NCBI RefSeq assembly: GCF_002155685.1
Contig: NZ_MUYK01000009.1
Location: forward strand, 1-64,000
Reading direction: 5' to 3'
Source: Erythrobacter colymbi
GTDB taxonomy: Bacteria > Pseudomonadota > Alphaproteobacteria > Sphingomonadales > Sphingomonadaceae
DNA length: 64,000 nt
This document shows, in pieces, positions 53,330 through 61,768 of the stretch. A model generated the notes under the pieces. It was not told where the DNA came from. It saw only the letters and a program-made list of their open reading frames with translations, and ran no database searches. Within the stretch, counting starts at the first letter, position 1. Every line of letters starts with the position of its first letter. The position numbers and the translations under genes were made by a program.

Positions 53330-53899
53330 ATGCCCCGCAAGCGCGCGCCCTCTCCGCCCCCGCCCCCGCCCCGCACGCCGCTGCTCGTCAACAAGCGCAA
53401 GCATGAGCGGCAGGCGACCTCGCGGGTGGCGTTCGAGGAGCTGGCGATCCCGGAGGATGATCCGCTGCTCGACTTCATCCCCTATCGCCACGCGCATCCG
53501 CGGGGGAACTCGATCACGCCGGAGGTGCAGCGCGCCTTCATCTTCCACCTCGCCGCCTCGGGGATCGTCAAGCAGGCCGCGCTCAAGGTCGGCAAGAGCA
53601 TCGAGGCGCTCTACAAGTTGCGCGCCCGGCCCGAGGCGTGGGATTTCGCGCGGGCGTGGGATGCGGCGCTCGAATGGGGGCGGCAGCGGCTGATGGACTG
53701 CGCGATGGAGCGGGCGATCGCGCAAGGGGTGCATTATCCCAAGGCGAACGGGATGATCTGCTGGGTGCTCGAACACCGCTCGGATCACATGGTCGATGCG
53801 CGGGAGGTGAAGCGCGGGCACTGGCTGTGGGCGCGGATCCACCACGAGCTGCTCGGCCGGTGGCCGGAGGATGACGCAGAAGAGGAGGAGGAGGCCTAG
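53330..53899 (+). CDS. Helix-turn-helix protein of unknown function, terminase-small-subunit-like
   Basis: A 189-aa protein from ATG 53330 (MPRKRAPSPPPPPP). After a Pro-rich basic N-terminus, residues 65-115 contain ITPEVQRAFIFHLAASGIVKQAALKVGKSIEALYKLRARPEA, the three-helix DNA-binding pattern seen in phage terminase small subunits and related sphingomonad proteins; the C-terminus is acidic (DDAEEEEEA). No phage genes are nearby, so it is a domesticated or regulatory version. Function unknown. Confidence 0.65.
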   Translation: MPRKRAPSPPPPPPRTPLLVNKRKHERQATSRVAFEELAIPEDDPLLDFIPYRHAHPRGNSITPEVQRAFIFHLAASGIVKQAALKVGKSIEALYKLRARPEAWDFARAWDAALEWGRQRLMDCAMERAIAQGVHYPKANGMICWVLEHRSDHMVDAREVKRGHWLWARIHHELLGRWPEDDAEEEEEA

Positions 53900-53912
53900 C
53901 CCCCCGCCCGCC

Positions 53913-54422
53913 TCAGGCCGCCCAGTTGCGGCGCACCTCGCCGAAGTACCGCGCCAGCTTGTCGCGCGCCGGCTGGGTGAGCTTGAGGAAGGCGCGGCGC
54001 TTGTCCTTGGGGTCGGCCACCCGCGCGATCAGACCGCGCTGCTCGAGCACGCCGATGTAGCGCAGCGCGGTGGTCTCGGCGACACCGCTGCCGTAGCACA
54101 CGGCCGAGACGCACAGCTGCTTGCCCTGGAGCTCGGCCTGGTAGAGGTCGATGAGGATCGACCAGGCGGGGTCGAAGAACAGGTCCTGGTCGAAATATTT
54201 GGTGCGCAGGCGGCGCGCGGCGATGAGCGCCTCGATGAGGCCGGGCGCGGACGGCGGGAGCGCGACGGGCGCGGGGCTCTCCGGCGCGGGCACGCCTCGC
54301 AGCTCGGCGCAAGGGTCCGTCGCGGTGTCGTTGGCACAGAGCACAGCCCCTCCCGAGATCGCCGCGAGGGCGGTTTCGAGCCGGGCCAGCCGTTCGGACA
54401 TCATGTTCGTTTCATCGCACAT
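53913..54422 (-). CDS. MarR-type winged-helix transcriptional regulator
   Basis: A 169-aa protein. Residues ~75-165 form a MarR-like winged helix: AWSILIDLYQAELQGKQLCVSAVCYGSGVAETTALRYIGVLEQRGLIARVADPKDKRRAFLKLT with the wing RVADPKDKRRAFLKL. The N-terminal ~60 residues are variable. Start is ATG 54422 or the internal Met pair MMSERLARLE. It is divergent from the LuxR-type gene, so the 155-bp region between may hold operators for both. Confidence 0.8.
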   Translation of the reverse strand: MCDETNMMSERLARLETALAAISGGAVLCANDTATDPCAELRGVPAPESPAPVALPPSAPGLIEALIAARRLRTKYFDQDLFFDPAWSILIDLYQAELQGKQLCVSAVCYGSGVAETTALRYIGVLEQRGLIARVADPKDKRRAFLKLTQPARDKLARYFGEVRRNWAA

Positions 54423-54577
54423 GCTGCACGATTTACCCGCCCTCTACGTAATTTCATGTCCCCTAACTAAACTACGTTAGTGTCTGAAACCGATCTGATG
54501 GAGACAATGGAGACAGGGATAATAGTAAAATTACCGGCCAGATTAGCTAATTTCGGACCGGTCTACTGTGGGTGGCG

Positions 54578-54700
54578 ATGTTGGATGTCAAAGTATTTGT
54601 CCGCCTGCTCGATGAAATATTTGCAGCGGACTCGGTAGACTCCGTACTCGCCATAATGTTTGAATCGTGCCGCAAAATTGGCGGTGACAAAATCAGCTAG
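54578..54700 (+). pseudogene. N-terminal fragment of a LuxR-type regulator, cut by in-frame TAG
   Basis: From ATG 54578 forty codons (MLDVKVFVRLLDEIFAAD...GGDKIS) read as the first helices of an autoinducer-binding domain, then TAG at 54698-54700, and the same frame continues four codons later into the 197-aa LuxR sequence starting at 54713. A Tyr codon (tac or tat) would restore ...KISYHPELMFDG, so one base change separates it from an intact ~242-aa gene. Confidence 0.8.
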
Positions 54701-54712
54701 CATCCCGAACTC

Positions 54713-55306
54713 ATGTTCGACGGCGCTTCGCCGCTTCGCCCGGATGTATTCTACGCGGGCTATCCCCCTGAATGGGTGGAGATTTACACCAACTCCGACG
54801 ATGACTTCACCGATCCCGTTCCCGATCTTGTGATGCGCGCGGGCAAGGCGATGACCTGGCAGGAGGCGGTTAGCTCCGCGCGGCTAACCAAGGGCCAGCA
54901 GGCCTATATCAAGGCCGCGCGCGAACACGGGGTGCGCGCCGGGATCGGTTTTCCGCTGTGGGGCCCGGGCGGTCAGGATGCTTACGTCGCGATGGGCTTT
55001 CCGGGGAGCGAGGCGAATCTGCCCCCCGATGTGCTGCGCACCGAACACCTGCTGCTGCTCGCCGGGCACCAGAAGATCTGTGAACTCGCCTCGCCCGATG
55101 TCACCGTGCCGGTGCTCTCGACCCGGGAGCGCGACGTGCTGCAATGGGTCGCCAAGGGCAAGAGCAACACCGACATCGCCACGATCATCGACATCTCGCC
55201 CGAGACCGTGGCGACCTATATGCGGCGGATCTATGCCAAGCTCGGCTGCCACGACCGCGTGGGGGCGGTGATCAAGGCGCTGCGCAGCCGCCTCATTCAC
55301 CTGTAA
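54713..55306 (+). CDS. LuxR-family regulator, C-terminal part (autoinducer-binding core plus HTH)
   Basis: A 197-aa frame. YPPEWVEIYTNSDDDFTDPV and MTWQEAV carry the conserved Trp, Tyr, Asp and Trp of the acyl-homoserine-lactone pocket; the C-terminal LSTRERDVLQWVAKGKSNTDIATIIDISPETVATYMRRIYAKLGCHDR is a full LuxR helix-turn-helix. The first ~45 residues of the ligand domain are upstream, behind an amber codon at 54698-54700. ATG 54713 lacks a ribosome site, so independent expression is doubtful. No luxI-type synthase is in the window, so an intact form would have been a LuxR solo. Confidence 0.75.
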   Translation: MFDGASPLRPDVFYAGYPPEWVEIYTNSDDDFTDPVPDLVMRAGKAMTWQEAVSSARLTKGQQAYIKAAREHGVRAGIGFPLWGPGGQDAYVAMGFPGSEANLPPDVLRTEHLLLLAGHQKICELASPDVTVPVLSTRERDVLQWVAKGKSNTDIATIIDISPETVATYMRRIYAKLGCHDRVGAVIKALRSRLIHL

Positions 55307-55319
55307 GTCGCAAGCGCGC

Positions 55320-56123
55320 TCAGCCGGTGGCGGAATAGGCGCCGAGAAACTCGACCAGCGCGCGCACCTTCTTGCTGCGCCATTGCGGCGGAGGGGCGAT
55401 CAGCCAGTAGGAACGGGTCGCCGCCTCGGGCTCGCCATGCGCCACCAGCTGCCCGCGCGCGATCGCGCCCTCGGCCAGCGCGAAGGGCAGGATCGTGCGC
55501 CCCATCCCCGCCAGCGCCGAGGCCAGCGCCTGCCCGGGGCTGCCCGCGCGGATGCAGGGGTTGCGGCCATCGGGCATGGTCATCCCCGGCCAGTCGATCC
55601 ACGCATCGCGGTATTCGGGCGCGGCCACCGTCACCCGCATCGCCGGTGCCAGCTGCACCCCCTGCAATTCGCCCGGCCCGTCGGCGAGCCGGATCGCGAG
55701 ATCGAGGTTCGCCTCGGTAAAATCGGCGTGTTCGTCAGGCGCAAGGATATATTGAACCCCCGGCGTCCCCGCCTGGAACCGCGCCAGCCGCGGCGCGAGC
55801 CATTCGGCATAGAATTCGCGCGGCACGGCGATGGTGTAGCGGTCGGAGGCCTGCCCCGCCTGCATCGCGGCGACGCTTTCCTCGAACCTCAGGAAGCCTT
55901 CCCGCAGGGGATCGAGCCCCGCCTCGCCCTCGGGCGTCAGCTCCAGCCCCTTGGAAGTGCGGCGGAACAGCACCACGCCGAGCACATCCTCGAGCGCGCG
56001 AATCTGCTGGCCGACTGCTGCGGGGGTCACCGCCAGCTCGTCGGCGGCACGGGTGAAAGACAGGTGCCGCGCGGCGGCATCGAACACGCGCAAGGCGTTG
56101 AGGGGCAAGTGGGTGCGCTTCAC
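55320..56123 (-). CDS. LysR-type transcriptional regulator (GcvA-like)
   Basis: A 267-aa regulator. The N-terminal winged HTH is LNALRVFDAAARHLSFTRAADELAVTPAAVGQQIRALEDVLGVVLFRRTSKGLELTPEG; the rest is the periplasmic-binding-protein-like effector domain. Sequences of this kind resemble GcvA/AmpR-group regulators. GTG 56123 is the start I prefer because the HTH begins eight residues later; the longer frame begins with TTG and no ribosome site. Target unknown; the neighbour apaG is on the same strand upstream. Confidence 0.88.
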   Translation of the reverse strand: MKRTHLPLNALRVFDAAARHLSFTRAADELAVTPAAVGQQIRALEDVLGVVLFRRTSKGLELTPEGEAGLDPLREGFLRFEESVAAMQAGQASDRYTIAVPREFYAEWLAPRLARFQAGTPGVQYILAPDEHADFTEANLDLAIRLADGPGELQGVQLAPAMRVTVAAPEYRDAWIDWPGMTMPDGRNPCIRAGSPGQALASALAGMGRTILPFALAEGAIARGQLVAHGEPEAATRSYWLIAPPPQWRSKKVRALVEFLGAYSATG

Positions 56124-56194
56124 GGCGCGAGGATTAGGCGCGCAAGGGCTGCATCGCAAGCGGCTGAATCAGCGCGTCCCCGCGCGAGGGGCCG

Positions 56195-56608
56195 TCAGAG
56201 CGGCGAGCGGCCCTCGGCCGTTTCGGGCGCGGCGAGCGGGAAGAAGGGAATGCGCACCTCGGCCGGCGAGCCATCGGCACGCTCGAAGGTGTAGAAGCCT
56301 TCCATCGAACCGAAAGGCGTCGTCAGCGGGCAGCCCGAGACATAGTCGTGGCTCTGCCCCGGCTGGAGCAGGGGCTGTTCGCCCACCACGCCTTCGCCGT
56401 CGACATGATTGACCATCCCGCGCCCGTCGGTGATCCGCCAGTGGCGGGTGCGCAGGCGCAGCGCCTCGTGCGAGGCGTTCTCGATACGGATGTGATAGAC
56501 CCAGAACCACTTGCCCGCTTCCGGATGCGACTGCTCCGGCAGGTAATTGACCGCGACGCGGACCGTGACCCCGTCGGTGGTGGCGGCGTGCTGGAAAAAT
56601 TCTTTCAT
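56195..56608 (-). CDS. apaG: ApaG protein
   Basis: A 137-aa single-domain beta-sandwich (fibronectin III-like) protein of the ApaG/CorD family, linked to Co2+/Mg2+ efflux or diadenosine-tetraphosphate metabolism in enterobacteria though its biochemical role is unsettled. Diagnostic are VYHIRIENASHEALRLRTRHWRITDGRG, VDGEGVVGEQPLLQPGQSHDYVSGCPLTTPFGSMEGFY. ATG 56608 has ggagg directly upstream at good spacing. Confidence 0.95.
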   Translation of the reverse strand: MKEFFQHAATTDGVTVRVAVNYLPEQSHPEAGKWFWVYHIRIENASHEALRLRTRHWRITDGRGMVNHVDGEGVVGEQPLLQPGQSHDYVSGCPLTTPFGSMEGFYTFERADGSPAEVRIPFFPLAAPETAEGRSPL

Positions 56609-56720
56609 GTCGCCTCCAAGGTTAGCGATTCTTCGCTTCCTCACAAGAGGGGCAACGCGCTTAATCCCAGCTGTATCCCGCAGCCCGGCGTATTTCACGC
56701 AAGGCTGGCGGTCAGGCGGG

Positions 56721-58487
56721 TCAGCCGATCGCCCTGAGGCCGCCCTGCCAGCCGTGCGCAGGCGCGCGCGCGGCGGGAGCACGGACATCCTCGATCCGGA
56801 ACTGCGCGACCAGCGCGGCGAGCTCGCCCGCTTCGTCGGCGAGGCTCTGGGCGGCGGCAGTCGCCTGTTCGACCATTGCGGCGTTCTGCTGGGTCATGCG
56901 GTCCATGTCGCCGATGGCGGTGTTGATCTGCGAGAGGCTGGCCGCCTGCGTGCCGGCCCCTTCGGCGATATGCGCGACCTCGCCGTTGACCTCGCCCACC
57001 CGCGCGACGATCCCGGAGAGCAGCGTGCCGGTCTCGTCGACCAGTGCAACGCCTTCGCTGACCTGGGCATTGCTGTTTGCGACCATTTGCTTGATGCCCT
57101 GCGCGGCCTCGGCGCTGCGCTGGGCGAGCGCGCGGACCTCGTTGGCGACCACCGCGAAGCCGGAGCCCGCCGCCCCTGCCCGCGCCGCCTCGACCCCGGC
57201 GTTCAAGGCGAGGAGGTTGGTCTGGAAGGCAATCCCGTCGATCACGTCGACCACCTGCCGGATCTGCTGCGACGAGGCCGCGATCGCCGACATGGCATCG
57301 ACCGCGCGCCGCACCACCTCGCCGCCCCGGCTCGCCTGCACATGGGTTTCGGACATGGCCGCCTGCACGCGCGCGGCATTGGCCGCGGTGTCCTGCACCA
57401 GCGCGGTGATCTGGTTGAGCGTCGCGGCGGTTTCCTCGAGATTGGCGGCCTGGCGTTCGTTGCGGGTGGCCAGATCGCTCGAAGCCATGTGGATCTCGCG
57501 CGCGCCGGTGCCCACGCCCCCGGCGGTCTGGCGCAGGCTCGCCATCATCGCCGCGAGCCGCTCGACCGAGGCGTTGTAGCCCTGGCGCAGGGGCTCGTAT
57601 TCGGGGGCGAGCGGCGCGGTGATGCGGTGGGTGAAATCCCCCTCGGCCAGCCGGGCAAGCGCGGTCTGGAGCGCTTCGACGACCTGCTGCTGGGCCAGCG
57701 CGTTCTCGCGTTCGCTGCGGGCCGAGGTGCGGAACACCTCGATTGCGCGGGTCATGGTGCCGATCTCGTCATTGCCGTGCGCGTCGCGCTCGCCTGCGGC
57801 CAGATCGCCGCCCGCCATGCGCTCCATCACATCGGCGGTGTCGTGGAGCGGCCAGATCACGCGGTTGCGCAGCAGGATCAGCCCCGCCCCGACCCCGCCG
57901 CCGACCATCAGCGCGGCAAGCAGCAGGATGACGGTGGTGAAGGTGAGCGTGGCGCTCGCCGCTTCGGCCAGCGTCATCTGGTGCGCGGCGGCATCGGCGA
58001 CGAGCCGGTCGATCCGCTTGCGGTGCGCGGTGTAGACTGCGCCAATCTCGTCGGCAGCGCGGTCGATCGCGGCACGGTCTCCCGCGCGCGCAGCGGGGAT
58101 CAGCTGGTTGTCGACCAGACTCCAGAAGGCCTTGCCGTCCTCGCGCACGGTGGTGGCAAAGCCGTCGCGCAGGGCCGGTTCGAGATCGGACGCGCTCCAG
58201 TGATCGAAGCGGGCGTTGAAGTCCTTTTCGAGCGCGGCGAGGCGCTTGGCGCGCGCGCCGACGCTGGCCGGATCGCGCGCGATCAGGGTCGCCTCGAGAT
58301 AGGATTCGATCAGGTAGCCGGGCGGCGGCAGGATATCGGCGTTGAATTCGTGGAGCTGCTGGTTGGTGCGGTGCATCTCGCCGCCGAAGCGGATCTCGTT
58401 GATGGCATAGGCCGCCAGCAGGGCAGCGATGGCGATCACGGCAGCAAGGCCCGCGGCCCCCTGCCTGCTGACCTTGCGGATGGACAT
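56721..58487 (-). CDS. Methyl-accepting chemotaxis protein
   Basis: A 588-aa receptor: N-terminal helix ([19 protein letters not shown]), a ~150-aa helical periplasmic sensor, second helix ([25 protein letters not shown]), HAMP domain beginning [21 protein letters not shown], a second HAMP-like stretch ([17 protein letters not shown]) and the signalling hairpin with the highly conserved tip [21 protein letters not shown]. There is no C-terminal CheR pentapeptide. No che operon is in the window, so it feeds a chemotaxis or related signalling array encoded elsewhere. Ligand unknown. Confidence 0.93.
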   Translation of the reverse strand: MSIRKVSRQGAAGLAAVIAIAALLAAYAINEIRFGGEMHRTNQQLHEFNADILPPPGYLIESYLEATLIARDPASVGARAKRLAALEKDFNARFDHWSASDLEPALRDGFATTVREDGKAFWSLVDNQLIPAARAGDRAAIDRAADEIGAVYTAHRKRIDRLVADAAAHQMTLAEAASATLTFTTVILLLAALMVGGGVGAGLILLRNRVIWPLHDTADVMERMAGGDLAAGERDAHGNDEIGTMTRAIEVFRTSARSERENALAQQQVVEALQTALARLAEGDFTHRITAPLAPEYEPLRQGYNASVERLAAMMASLRQTAGGVGTGAREIHMASSDLATRNERQAANLEETAATLNQITALVQDTAANAARVQAAMSETHVQASRGGEVVRRAVDAMSAIAASSQQIRQVVDVIDGIAFQTNLLALNAGVEAARAGAAGSGFAVVANEVRALAQRSAEAAQGIKQMVANSNAQVSEGVALVDETGTLLSGIVARVGEVNGEVAHIAEGAGTQAASLSQINTAIGDMDRMTQQNAAMVEQATAAAQSLADEAGELAALVAQFRIEDVRAPAARAPAHGWQGGLRAIG

Positions 58488-58601
58488 GCGCGAGGGCCCC
58501 GGCGTTCGAAACGATTGCAGAAGCCTGCTGGCCTAGCATTGCCGCGCTAACGCGCTGCGCGCGCCTGATAGGGGAAGCTACCTAAGCGCCGGTCGTCTGC
58601 G

Positions 58602-60641
58602 TCATTGCGCGGCGGCGGGGGCCTTGTCGGGCGGCGCTGCCGCGGTGGCAGGGGCGGGATCGGCGGGGTTGTGCTTGGCCAGGAACCCGTCGAGCGCCTC
58701 GTACCACGCCTGCGCGTTCTCGGGGCTGGAGAAGCTGTGGCCCTCGTCCTTGATCACCAGCGTCTGCGGCGGCACGGGCGCGATGCGCGCGGCCTTCTCG
58801 AAGATGTTGTACTGGCTGATCGGCACGCGCTTGTCCTTGGTGCCGTGGGCGAGCAGCACTGGGCGCGACAGCGTGCCGGCGGTGCGGTAGGGCGAGACCC
58901 CGTCGAGGTCCTGCGTCTTGTCGCCCCTGACGCGCGCCTGCCACCACTTGTTGACCCGCGCGGTGAGATAGCGCCGGTCGTAGCGCAGCAGCTTGTTCCA
59001 GTCGGTCACCCCCGCCCAGCTCGCCGCGCAGCGGTAGCGTTCGGGGTTGCGCAGCACCGCCCACAGCGCCGCGTAGCCGCCATAGGAGCCGCCGACGACG
59101 CAGACGCGCTTCGCATCGGCGATGCCCTGCTTCACGGCCCAGTCCATCGCGTCGTCGATATCGTCCTGCATCTTGCGGCCGATCTGGCCCGCGCCCGCCT
59201 CGAAGAACGCATCGCCATAGCCGCCCGAGCCGCGGTAATTGGGCTGGAGCACTGCATAGCCGCGGTTGGCGAGCAGCTGCACCTCGTCGTTGTATTCGAG
59301 CTTGTCGCGCACGCCGTAGGGCCCGCCGTGGGGCATCAGGATCAGCGGCAGGTTCTTCGCCTCGCGCCCGCGCGGGAGGGTGAGATAGCCGCGGATCACC
59401 GTGCCGTCGCGCGCGGTGTATTGCACCGGCTTGGGGCTGGCGAGCGCGCGGAAGTCGATCTCGGGGCGGAACTGCGAGATTTCCTGCAAGCGCTTGGCTG
59501 CGGGGTCATAAAGGTAGAGCACGCCGGGATCGCTCTCGTGCCCGGCATAGACCAGCATCCGCGTCTCGTCCTCGGCGCGGCTCGTCACCCACACCTCGCC
59601 ATCGCCCAGCGCCTTGCGCAGCGAGCGGTACTGCTTGGCGATCGCGGGGTCGAACCAGTGCACCTCGTCACGCTCGGCGGTGTAGTAGGCGGCGAAGGGC
59701 TTGCCGTCCTTCAGGGTGACGCTGTCGATGTCCCATTCGGGGTGTTCGTAGACCGTCTCGATCACCTCGCGCGTCGAGAAGTTGACGCGCCTGAGGCCCA
59801 CGCGGCCCGTGTCGCCTTCCGACAGGACATAGCCCTCGTCCGATCCGTTGACGATCGAGAGCGCGTCCCAGTAGCGGTCGACCGTGTCGCTCTCCTTCAG
59901 CCGCGCCACCAGCTTGAGGTTCTCGCCCGCGCCGGGGCGGTAGTAGACCTTGAAGCGGTCCTCGAACCAGCCGGTGCCCATGCGGACCACGCCCTGATCG
60001 TCGGCGACCCAGTTCCACACCCCGTCGCGCGGGTCCTGCACCACGCTGATCTTGCCGCCCGGCTTCAGCTCGTGGCGCAACACCGAGGGGTAGTCGTAGA
60101 TCGTCTGCTGGATCGCGACGAGGACGTAGGAGCCGTCCTTGGCGACATGGATGACGTTGTCCCCCTCCACCACGTCGCTGCGCGCGAACAGGCGGGTCAT
60201 CACGCCGCTCGAGACCTCGACGAGGATCAGGCGGGTGTAGCGCACCTCCTCGCGGAAGAACTCGCCCGGGGTCGAGACCGCAAGCAGCAGCTTGTCGTTG
60301 GTGACCCAGCGATACCAGTCGAGCTCGTCCTGCGGATCGGCCGCGAGCGCGCGGACGAGCTTGCCCGAGGTGGTGTCGGTGATGACGAACTGCACCTCGC
60401 CGTTCGAATGGCGCATGAAGGAGAACATCGCCCCGTTGGGCGAGAGTTTGGCGTCCCAGAAAGCGGGCCGCTTGGCGAAATGGCCGACTGCGATCGGCGG
60501 CGGCGGGGGCTCGGCCGGGCTGGCAGCAGCGGTTGCCGGAGTGGCAGCGGGCGCAGGCTCCTGCGCGTCTGCGGCAATGCTGGCGAACGGCAGGGCAGCG
60601 ACCAGCGCCAGCCCGGCCCAGAACCGGTGAAATCGTACCAT
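58602..60641 (-). CDS. S9 family prolyl-oligopeptidase-type peptidase
   Basis: A 679-aa exported peptidase: signal peptide (GLALVAALPFASIAADA), beta-propeller region (about 60-400) and C-terminal alpha/beta hydrolase. The catalytic triad is visible: Ser in VVGGSYGGYAALWA, Asp in LLAHGTKDKRVP, His in DEGHSFS. LPLILMPHGGPYGVRD and NYRGSGGYGDAFFEAG are typical of the dipeptidyl/acylaminoacyl peptidase group. A Pro/Ala-rich stretch follows the signal and another ends the protein. Probably degrades peptides in the periplasm. Confidence 0.92.
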   Translation of the reverse strand: MVRFHRFWAGLALVAALPFASIAADAQEPAPAATPATAAASPAEPPPPPIAVGHFAKRPAFWDAKLSPNGAMFSFMRHSNGEVQFVITDTTSGKLVRALAADPQDELDWYRWVTNDKLLLAVSTPGEFFREEVRYTRLILVEVSSGVMTRLFARSDVVEGDNVIHVAKDGSYVLVAIQQTIYDYPSVLRHELKPGGKISVVQDPRDGVWNWVADDQGVVRMGTGWFEDRFKVYYRPGAGENLKLVARLKESDTVDRYWDALSIVNGSDEGYVLSEGDTGRVGLRRVNFSTREVIETVYEHPEWDIDSVTLKDGKPFAAYYTAERDEVHWFDPAIAKQYRSLRKALGDGEVWVTSRAEDETRMLVYAGHESDPGVLYLYDPAAKRLQEISQFRPEIDFRALASPKPVQYTARDGTVIRGYLTLPRGREAKNLPLILMPHGGPYGVRDKLEYNDEVQLLANRGYAVLQPNYRGSGGYGDAFFEAGAGQIGRKMQDDIDDAMDWAVKQGIADAKRVCVVGGSYGGYAALWAVLRNPERYRCAASWAGVTDWNKLLRYDRRYLTARVNKWWQARVRGDKTQDLDGVSPYRTAGTLSRPVLLAHGTKDKRVPISQYNIFEKAARIAPVPPQTLVIKDEGHSFSSPENAQAWYEALDGFLAKHNPADPAPATAAAPPDKAPAAAQ

Positions 60642-60743
60642 GCGCGCCTTGCGTCCCCTGCGTGCCCCTGATTCGCCAAGCCTATGATTTGGCGAGCGGA
60701 ACGCAAGGGCCTTGCGGCGGAATACGGGTGCGGCCCGCAGAGG

Positions 60744-61121
60744 TCAGAGCGGAATGCGGAAGCTCACCGGCAGGATGAAGCGCTCGCCCGCGACGACCTC
60801 CTCGCTGATGATCATCCGCACCCGCGCCATCCCGGCGAGCACCGGCGCGACGAAGGCGGGGTGGTCGCAATCAGGCGAGACGTCCTGCGGCACGCCCTCG
60901 GCATCCACCGTGAAGCGGATGTTGCAGCGCCCCTCGATCCCCGCCTGCAGCGCGGCGACCGGATATTCGAACTTCGGCGGCACGGCGTAGTAGCGCGTGC
61001 CTTGCATCGGCAGTTCCTCAGCGGGGGGCAGCGAGGCGGGTGCGGCTTCGGACGCAGGCATATCCTGAGCGGTGGCCGACGCCGCAAGCGCCGCGAGAGC
61101 GAGAACAGGCAGCATCCGCAT
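60744..61121 (-). CDS. TonB-like periplasmic protein
   Basis: A 125-aa exported protein (signal peptide MLPVLALAALAASATAQ). The C-terminal ~75 residues (PPKFEYPVAALQAGIEGRCNIRFTVDAEGVPQDV...RFILPVSFRI) match the TonB C-terminal fold, including the YP-xA-x-G-ec-G pattern, but the protein lacks a membrane anchor and Pro-rich span, so it is a TonB-domain-only protein rather than a working energy transducer. ATG 61121 has ggggagg six bases before it. Confidence 0.8.
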   Translation of the reverse strand: MRMLPVLALAALAASATAQDMPASEAAPASLPPAEELPMQGTRYYAVPPKFEYPVAALQAGIEGRCNIRFTVDAEGVPQDVSPDCDHPAFVAPVLAGMARVRMIISEEVVAGERFILPVSFRIPL

Positions 61122-61138
61122 AAGCACCCTCCCCTGCC

Positions 61139-61756
61139 TCAGCCCTTGGCGAGCAGTTCCTCGATCTGGCCGAGGCGTTCCTTGCCGAAGAAGATCTCGC
61201 CCTCGCCCTTGGGCCCCACGAACATCGTCGGGATGCCGAAGGCACCGCGCGCGACCACCGCGTCGGTGTTGGCGACGAGGCCCTGCTTCACCTCGTCGGT
61301 CTGCGTCCGGGCAAAGAGATCGGCGGCGTCGAAGCCCGCCTCGGTAAGGACAGCGCCGATGGCTTCGGGCGAGGACACATCGAGACCGTCCTCCCAGATC
61401 GGGCGCAGCAGGGCTTCCACGAACTGCACGCCGCGCCCGTCCTGATCGGCGGCGAACAGCATGCGCTGGAGCAGGATCGAATTAAACGGGAACTGCGGGT
61501 GCAGGCGATACTTCGTCAGGCCGTGCTTGGTGATGAAGCGCTGCATCTCGAGCATCGCGTATTCGTTCTTCCCCTTTACGTCCTTGTCGCGGAGCATCGG
61601 AGGGGCGTTGCCGGTGAGCTTGTGCATCCCGCCGAGGAAGACGGGGATCACGTCAAGCTCGGCCTCGTAGCGATCGAGCAATTCGCGCAGCGGCCACCAG
61701 ATCAGGTAGGCATTGGGCGAGACGAAATCGAAGACGAGTTCAACGCGTTTGGTCAT
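61139..61756 (-). CDS. 2-hydroxychromene-2-carboxylate isomerase / DsbA-family oxidoreductase
   Basis: A 205-aa thioredoxin-fold protein of the HCCA isomerase (GST kappa) group. The active-site segment reads FDFVSPNAYLIWWPL with Ser instead of a CxxC, typical of the glutathione-dependent isomerases; GAFGIPTMFVG and the C-terminal GQIEELLA are also characteristic. The group isomerises aromatic ring-cleavage products, but many members have other thiol roles. It is 12 bases downstream of metZ on the same strand. Confidence 0.87.
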   Translation of the reverse strand: MTKRVELVFDFVSPNAYLIWWPLRELLDRYEAELDVIPVFLGGMHKLTGNAPPMLRDKDVKGKNEYAMLEMQRFITKHGLTKYRLHPQFPFNSILLQRMLFAADQDGRGVQFVEALLRPIWEDGLDVSSPEAIGAVLTEAGFDAADLFARTQTDEVKQGLVANTDAVVARGAFGIPTMFVGPKGEGEIFFGKERLGQIEELLAKG

Positions 61757-61768
61757 TGGTTGCGCTCC

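Noticed and set aside
53330-53899. Prophage remnant
   Set aside because: Only one terminase-like HTH protein; no capsid, integrase, lysis or attachment-site evidence around it.
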